A stretch of DNA of 26,529 nucleotides from W1P20-047 sp051878795 (GTDB taxonomy: Bacteria; Actinomycetota; Coriobacteriia; Coriobacteriales; Eggerthellaceae), in the NCBI GenBank assembly GCA_051878795.1, contig JBJEKU010000012.1:1-26529 (forward strand), written 5' to 3'. Under the pieces are notes generated by a model, which searched no databases, had not been told where the DNA came from, and worked only from the letters and a program-made list of their open reading frames with translations. The position numbers and the translations under genes are program-made. Shown piece after piece: positions 22,294-26,529 of the stretch (its first letter is position 1; the number at the start of each line of letters is the position of its first letter).

Positions 22294-23133
22294 ATGCAAG
22301 AGAAGCTGCTCAAGCCCGAAGGCGTAGACCAGGACGTCTGGGAGCGGATGCTCGCCGCCAGTCCGGTCGAGGCGCGCAAGATCATCCGCAACGGGGAGTT
22401 CGCAGCTCCCACCAGCGGATTGTGCCCTGGTTATGCCCAGGCGAACCTGATCATCCTTCCCAAGGAAGATGCCTTCGATTTCCTGCTGTTCGCCCAGCGC
22501 AACCCCAAATCCTGCCCGCTTCTGGAAGTGACCGACGTGGGGGAGCGTATGGCGAAGATCTGCGCCCAGGATTGCGACATCGCCACCGATTTCCCCCGTT
22601 ACCGCATCTACGAGCACGGCGAGCTGGTGAAGGAGGTGACCGATGTGAGCGAGTATTTCGAACAGCGCGACGATCTGGTCTCCTTCGTGATCGGATGCTC
22701 CTTCAGCTTCGAAAGCGAGCTCATCGATGCGGGTATCGAAATGCGCCATAACACCATGGGAAGGAATGTCCCCATGTACTTGACCGGCGTGGAATGCGTT
22801 CCCGCAGGGATCATGTCGGGCAACATGGTCATGTCCATGCGCCCCATCCCTTACGACCAGATCGTGAAGGCCGTTCAGATTTCCGGCGCCATCCCCAAGG
22901 TGCATGGTGCTCCCATGCATATCGGAGACCCCAGCGTGATCGGCGTGAGGGATATCGACAAGCCCGAGTTCGGCGATCCCGTGGATATCTACCCTGGCGA
23001 GGTCCCGGTGTTCTGGGCGTGCGGCGTCACTCCCCAGAGCGTCGTGATGCAATCTCGTCCCGCGTTCGCCATCACCCACGCTCCCGGCCATATGCTCATC
23101 ACCGACACTAAGAACGTCGACTTGAAGGGCTAG
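22294..23133 (+). CDS. Putative hydro-lyase, DUF1445 / YcsI family (D-glutamate cyclase-like)
   Basis: The 279-residue protein belongs to the YcsI/DUF1445 family: RKIIRNGEFAAPTSGLCPGYAQANL, FVIGCSFSFESELIDAGIEMRHN, VPMYLTG, VVSMRPIP-like MSMRPIPYDQIVKA, and the C-terminal FWACGVTPQ and SRPAFAITHAPGHMLITD. The family includes the N-terminal part of mammalian D-glutamate cyclase, which interconverts D-glutamate and 5-oxo-D-proline. Its place 13 nt after accC in a pxp operon, as ycsI stands with ycsF/kipIA in Bacillus, supports a 5-oxoproline link. The ATG at 22294 follows AAGGGTG. The reaction in this organism is inferred, not shown. Confidence 0.88.
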   Translation: MQEKLLKPEGVDQDVWERMLAASPVEARKIIRNGEFAAPTSGLCPGYAQANLIILPKEDAFDFLLFAQRNPKSCPLLEVTDVGERMAKICAQDCDIATDFPRYRIYEHGELVKEVTDVSEYFEQRDDLVSFVIGCSFSFESELIDAGIEMRHNTMGRNVPMYLTGVECVPAGIMSGNMVMSMRPIPYDQIVKAVQISGAIPKVHGAPMHIGDPSVIGVRDIDKPEFGDPVDIYPGEVPVFWACGVTPQSVVMQSRPAFAITHAPGHMLITDTKNVDLKG

Positions 23134-23441
23134 CGACTCGTATTACGGTCCTGTTGGATTCGGCGTCTGGGTCATGTAGAGCGCTCATACACTGCAAGAC
23201 GAGCTTTAGCTTGGGTCGCGGCGGATCTAATCGGCGGCGTATTCTTGATCCTTGCATCCTGAAATTGCAGGAAATCCCTGCAACCAAAAAACAGGGTTCC
23301 GACTCGTTGGAACCCTGTTTGCATTTGGGGTATGGATGCGTATTGGGAATCGATAGCCTGGACCTGCAAGAAGCTTGCGGCTGTTTTCTTCCTTTACCAG
23401 GTTTTCGAGCGCCTATTCGGCCCTATCCTGCAGCGTCGTGT
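23134..23441. other. Intergenic region between convergent genes
   Basis: It holds the terminator at 23289-23320. On either side no gene, RNA or repeat was recognised. Confidence 0.5.
23289..23320. terminator. Bidirectional terminator after the pxp operon
   Basis: AAACAGGGTTCC (23289-23300) and GGAACCCTGTTT (23309-23320) form a perfect 12-bp stem with loop GACTCGTT. The plus strand continues GCATTTGG; the minus strand continues TTTTGGTTG. It serves both the pxp operon and the convergent membrane protein gene. Confidence 0.8.
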
Positions 23442-24263
23442 CTATTGTGCGCTGCGGTCGTAGTTCAAGCGGACGCCTACGTATTGGGAAGAGCCGGGGA
23501 TGCCGGAAACCCGGTAGACATCTTTCAGCTTGCAGACGGATACCGTCCAGGTGTAGTGGTATCCGTCGATTTCTATCTCACCGCTCTGGAATTGATTGCC
23601 TGTACGGTCCTTGCCGCTTTCGGTGAGGGTGGTGCCGGCAAGGCCCTGCTCTTCCATTGCCTTCTGGATGGCAGAATTGGGGTTGTCGGATTCGAAGTCG
23701 GCATAACGGATGTTGTAGCTGAATCCGCCGGCGCGATTGACGGTGAGGCGCCAGGATCCGCTGAGCAGCTTTACAGCGGTTTCGGTGTCCAGGCTGGAAA
23801 TGCCGTTGGTGTAGGCACCTTCGGCTTCTTCCACGGTCATGTCGCTGGGCAACTTGAAATAGTCGATGGTGAAATCGGGGGAGTTATTGATTTCGTTCAT
23901 ATCCACGTAGGTGAATCCCGAAGATTCCATGTATGGGGCGAAGTCCGCATCGGAATAATCGACGAAGTCGGTAAGCTTGGGGACTTCCTGATCGACACCG
24001 CGGTTTGCGATTTCCAGAACCTGGGCCTTCAAGCGGTCTTCGCTATGGACGACGTTGTAGTTGATGGCAAAGCCCAGTCCGCATGCTGCCAGGACGGCGA
24101 CGACCAGGATGACGATCATGATGGGGTAATTCTTTTTGGGCATGGTCAGCGAGCGGGAAAGCGAGCTGGCGTCAAGGTAGTTGATCTCGCCTTGCCGGAT
24201 CGTCTTGAGCCTATTATTCCGTGGTATGGAATCTTCCCTATTTCGCTTGGAATGGTCGGTCAT
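23442..24263 (-). CDS. Hypothetical single-span membrane protein
   Basis: The 273-residue protein has a charged cytoplasmic N-terminus (about 1-46), one transmembrane helix (about 47-69, YPIMIVILVVAVLAACGLGFAI) and an extracytoplasmic domain (70-273) with alternating polar and aromatic residues (FTYVDMNEINNSPDFTIDYF, GSWRLTVNRAGGFSYNIRYADF, GYHYTWTVSVCKLKDVYRV). It is not recognised as a known family. The mix suggests a beta-rich secreted domain, perhaps two repeats. AGGAGAGG lies 4-5 nt before the ATG. The gene stands alone, divergent from terC. Confidence 0.8.
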   Translation of the reverse strand: MTDHSKRNREDSIPRNNRLKTIRQGEINYLDASSLSRSLTMPKKNYPIMIVILVVAVLAACGLGFAINYNVVHSEDRLKAQVLEIANRGVDQEVPKLTDFVDYSDADFAPYMESSGFTYVDMNEINNSPDFTIDYFKLPSDMTVEEAEGAYTNGISSLDTETAVKLLSGSWRLTVNRAGGFSYNIRYADFESDNPNSAIQKAMEEQGLAGTTLTESGKDRTGNQFQSGEIEIDGYHYTWTVSVCKLKDVYRVSGIPGSSQYVGVRLNYDRSAQ

Positions 24264-24289
24264 GTGCCTCTCCTATTTGTTTCGCGCAA

Positions 24290-24319
24290 TTGAACGAGTA
24301 TAGCATTGCACACTACGAT
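24290..24319 (+). promoter_or_regulatory. Promoter of the terC transcript
   Basis: TTGAAC (24290-24295) and TACGAT (24314-24319) with an 18-bp spacer. The expected start, near 24326, lies just in front of the riboswitch. Confidence 0.6.
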
Positions 24320-24340
24320 ACAGAGTGTTAGGATGCATCA

Positions 24341-24430
24341 AACCTACGAGGGAGTAGCAGGCAGCGAATAGCTGTGATGCGTCAACAGTCCCGGCCTTGT
24401 TGGCCTGGCGTGTCTTGAATTGCGAGACTC
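24341..24430 (+). ncRNA. yybP-ykoY (manganese) riboswitch
   Basis: The region between the promoter and the terminator contains GAGGGAGTAGC (24348-24358), ATGCGTCAACAG (24377-24388) and TGCGAGACTC (24421-24430). From memory these match conserved blocks of the yybP-ykoY motif, which binds Mn2+ and often precedes TerC-type genes. The final GAGACTC block overlaps the 5' arm of the terminator, so ligand binding would favour readthrough. No covariance search could be run. Confidence 0.8.
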
Positions 24431-24465
24431 AGGTGTCCTTGAAACGGGCGCCTGAGTCTTTTTTT
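24425..24465 (+). terminator. Riboswitch expression-platform terminator
   Basis: AGACTCAGGTGTCC (24425-24438) pairs with GGGCGCCTGAGTCT (24446-24459), a 14-bp stem with two G-T wobbles, loop TTGAAAC, followed by seven T. It overlaps the riboswitch 3' end and lies just before the TerC ribosome binding site. Confidence 0.85.
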
Positions 24466-24484
24466 GTATGAAGGAGTGGTTGAA

Positions 24485-25384
24485 TTGGATTTCTCGTTCT
24501 TAGCAACACCCGAAGCGTGGATCAGCTTGGTCACACTGACGTTCTTGGAGATCGTCCTTGGCGTGGACAATATCGTCTTCATTGCGCTTACGACTGGCAG
24601 GCTGCCCGAGGAAAAACAGCATATCGGCCGTAAGCTCGGTTTGATCGGCGCCTTGGTTATGAGGGTCGCCTTCCTTTCGGTTGCGTCGTATCTGGTGCAT
24701 ATGGTCAAGCCGTTGTTCACTATCGACTTGGGTTTCTACAGCCACGGCTTTGCCGTGCGCGACCTGGTTCTGTTCATAGGCGGTGCGTATCTGCTCTATA
24801 AGGGCATCGATGAGCTTGTGGATATGATCAAGCTGAAGGAGTTGAAGGAAGAGCATTCCGCAAAGGACGAGAAGAAATCCAGCGGCAAGATCACCCTTCC
24901 CCAGGCGGTCGGCACCATCATGGTCATGGACCTGGTTTTCAGCATCGACTCCGTTATCACGGCGGTGGGCATGGCAAACCATCTGATCATCATGATTCTG
25001 GCTGTGATGATCGCAATCGTCATCATGATGGTGTTCATCGACTTCATCAGCAACTTCATCAACCAGAATGTCGAGATGAAGATTCTGGCATTGGTGTTCA
25101 TCGCGGCAATCGGCGCGCTGCTGGTTCTGGATGGCTTGGGTATCACCAGCGGTATCGAGGTGCTCGATATGCACATGGAAAAGCTGATGGTCTACTTTGC
25201 CATGGTGTTCTCCGTCATTTTGGAAATCATCCAGCTGGTTTACAAGAGGCGCTTCACCGACTGGAACATGGCCCATCAGGCTTCTGCTGAATGGATGGAC
25301 TCCGATCAGATCGACGATATGCATGCTACCCAGACGGCCGAAGCCGGAGCGCATGCGCGACTATCGGGAGAAGATGGGAAATAG
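24485..25384 (+). CDS. TerC family membrane protein, probable Mn2+ exporter
   Basis: The 299-residue polytopic protein has the two TerC metal-binding motifs, LEIVLGVDNIVFI (about 21-33) in the first repeat and VMDLVFSIDSVITAVGM (about 151-167) in the second, with the acidic residues that bind metal. About seven helices are visible, and the soluble loop KLKELKEEHSAKDEKKSS joins the halves. Members such as Alx, MntP-like or MeeF export manganese, and the preceding yybP-ykoY RNA supports Mn2+. GAAGGAG lies 8 nt before TTG 24485; the ATG at 24464 is inside the terminator T-tract region and lacks its own site, so the start is taken as TTG. Confidence 0.9.
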   Translation: MDFSFLATPEAWISLVTLTFLEIVLGVDNIVFIALTTGRLPEEKQHIGRKLGLIGALVMRVAFLSVASYLVHMVKPLFTIDLGFYSHGFAVRDLVLFIGGAYLLYKGIDELVDMIKLKELKEEHSAKDEKKSSGKITLPQAVGTIMVMDLVFSIDSVITAVGMANHLIIMILAVMIAIVIMMVFIDFISNFINQNVEMKILALVFIAAIGALLVLDGLGITSGIEVLDMHMEKLMVYFAMVFSVILEIIQLVYKRRFTDWNMAHQASAEWMDSDQIDDMHATQTAEAGAHARLSGEDGK

Positions 25385-25436
25385 CCGATAGCCGTTGATG
25401 CGGGGGGCGCCCGAAACACGGCGGATAGGATGTTCA

Positions 25437-25462
25437 GGGGCTCGGGATTCCGAGCCCCTTTT
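25437..25462 (+). terminator. Terminator of the terC gene
   Basis: GGGGCTCGG (25437-25445) pairs with CCGAGCCCC (25450-25458) around GATT, followed by TTTT. It lies 52 nt after the stop codon. Confidence 0.85.
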
Positions 25463-25478
25463 CCATATCCCCGCTAAA

Positions 25479-25510
25479 AGCAAACCCTGCCTTTGACGGC
25501 AGGGTTTGCT
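25479..25510 (-). terminator. Terminator of the lipid kinase gene
   Basis: AGCAAACCCTGCC (25479-25491) pairs perfectly with GGCAGGGTTTGCT (25498-25510) around a six-base loop. On the minus strand the stem is followed by TTTTAGCGG, so it ends transcription coming from the right. Confidence 0.85.
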
Positions 25511-25567
25511 CATCGAATGCGGATTCATCGCCGTAGGGGCGTGTATGTTCGTTATACCGAATGGTGC

Positions 25568-26488
25568 TTAGCGATTCGCCTTGGAAGTGAACTCCTCGTA
25601 AGCTTCATTGCCCATAATCAGGCGCGAGGCTTCTGGAAGCACGCGGGCAGTGAAGGGTGTGGTCAAATCGAGCGGTTCGCCGTCGTACTGGATGTACATG
25701 GGCGGATCGGCTTCGATATGGATTTCCTTACCATGGTAGTAGGTGAGCGCCTTGCTATCGCGTTTCAGGTCGAAAGCGGGATTCAGTCCCAGCGCCGCTA
25801 CAGTGGGGAGAAGCTGCAGGGCGGTTTCGGTTGTGACCACCATCAGGTCGAGCGTCCCATCACAGGGGGAAGCTGTGGGTTGCAGCGAAAGGTCGGCATT
25901 GATCTTGCTGAAGTTGATCAACAGGGCGCAGATGCCGGAGCATTCGATATGCTTCCCATCGATGTCGATTTTGAAGTTGGAAACCTGCGGGGTCGGATTG
26001 GTGATAGCGGAATGGAAGTATGCCAGTTGCCCCAGGTATTTCTTCGACGCTGCCGCATCGTACATGATCTTCGCGTCGTATCCGCAGCCTGCCATCATGG
26101 TGAAGCCGGCGCGGAAGTCGCCGATCTCAAGTTCGCAGATATCGCAATCAAGCCGCTTCCCTTCCCTGACCAGGTGGGCAAGGGCTGGCGAGTCGATGGG
26201 GGAGTGCAGGTTCTGCGTGAGCAAGTTGGCGGTTCCTGCGGGAAAGGGGAGCACGGGAATGCCGGTGTTGCGCAGGGCGTACAGCACGGTTGCAACCGTG
26301 CCGTCCCCGCCGCTTGCCACTACCGCGTCGAAGGTTTCCGCGTCTTCGAGCAGTGCGGTGAAGTCGCACCCAGGTGCCGCGTAACGGATGACCACTTCGT
26401 CCCCTGCCTGCGCGAAGCTGCGGATGAAGTCGTAACTGGAACCGTCTGCCAGGCCGGATGCGAGGTTGATGAATACGAGGAGTTTCAC
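25568..26488 (-). CDS. Diacylglycerol kinase family lipid kinase (YegS/DagK type)
   Basis: The 306-residue protein has the DAGKc fold: MKLLVFINLASG at the start, the nucleotide-binding ASGGDGTVATVLYAL (about 58-72), and LPFPAGTANLLTQNL (about 79-93). The C-terminal beta-rich half has PCDGTLDLMVV and IQYDGEPLDL. Such enzymes phosphorylate diacylglycerol or related lipids with ATP and recycle lipid from cell-envelope synthesis. The start is GTG at 26488 with AAAGG 6 nt upstream. It is convergent with terC and no partner gene lies in the window. Substrate not certain. Confidence 0.9.
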   Translation of the reverse strand: MKLLVFINLASGLADGSSYDFIRSFAQAGDEVVIRYAAPGCDFTALLEDAETFDAVVASGGDGTVATVLYALRNTGIPVLPFPAGTANLLTQNLHSPIDSPALAHLVREGKRLDCDICELEIGDFRAGFTMMAGCGYDAKIMYDAAASKKYLGQLAYFHSAITNPTPQVSNFKIDIDGKHIECSGICALLINFSKINADLSLQPTASPCDGTLDLMVVTTETALQLLPTVAALGLNPAFDLKRDSKALTYYHGKEIHIEADPPMYIQYDGEPLDLTTPFTARVLPEASRLIMGNEAYEEFTSKANR

Positions 26489-26529
26489 AAGAGGCCTTTC
26501 ATTGGTAAGATTGTTTGTCGCAATTATTG

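Noticed and set aside
20826..22412. 528-codon open frame on the minus strand opposite accC
   Set aside because: Low-complexity His/Gly/Asp-rich translation typical of an antisense shadow; accC on the plus strand is certain.

Overview
This 26.5 kb window looks like chromosomal DNA of a Gram-positive anaerobe of the class Coriobacteriia, probably Eggerthellaceae. That is inference: GC is moderately high, AGGAGG-type ribosome binding sites are strong, the CD1871A / 4Fe-4S / TlpA gene set is present, and TerC and YjdF genes sit under riboswitches. No rRNA, tRNA, CRISPR array or complete mobile element was seen.

Left part (1-7572). A short hairpin at the left edge may be a mobile-element end. It is followed by an XRE/zinc-ribbon regulator, a yjdF gene on the minus strand behind a yjdF riboswitch and terminator, and threonine ammonia-lyase (ilvA). 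Next comes a complete tryptophan attenuator: a leader peptide with three consecutive Trp codons, an antiterminator and a terminator, placed in front of a long-form tryptophan synthase beta gene (trpB2 type). A three-gene thiol/iron-sulfur operon (CD1871A-like small protein, 4Fe-4S membrane protein, TlpA-like lipoprotein) follows, and every gene in it is broken. A metallophosphoesterase lies convergent to it.

Middle (7573-13000). There are two successive copies of a two-gene module: a zinc-ribbon membrane protein (YdjG-like) followed by a secreted, membrane-anchored TPM-domain protein (YdjH-like). Each copy ends in a terminator, and the two terminators share an identical 35-nt core. The second copy is more AT-rich and rearranged: one zinc ribbon is lost, and the TPM domain is duplicated behind a Ser/Lys-rich linker.

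Right-middle (13000-16300, minus strand). A choline-type locus encodes a fused wHTH / LicC-like nucleotidyltransferase / LicA-like kinase, a ten-helix DMT-type permease and a small wHTH-like protein.

Right (16400-23320). This is a 5-oxoproline (pyroglutamate) locus. pxpA and a TauE/SafE permease are on the minus strand. Divergent from them is a compact operon pxpB-pxpC-BCCP-biotin carboxylase-DUF1445 (YcsI). The set of parts is that of a split urea-carboxylase-like machine, which suggests biotin-dependent activation of a lactam.

Right end (23400-26529). A hypothetical single-span membrane protein, a TerC family protein behind a yybP-ykoY (manganese) riboswitch with an intrinsic terminator and a TTG start, and a diacylglycerol-kinase-family lipid kinase complete the window. 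The last two genes are convergent and each has its own terminator.
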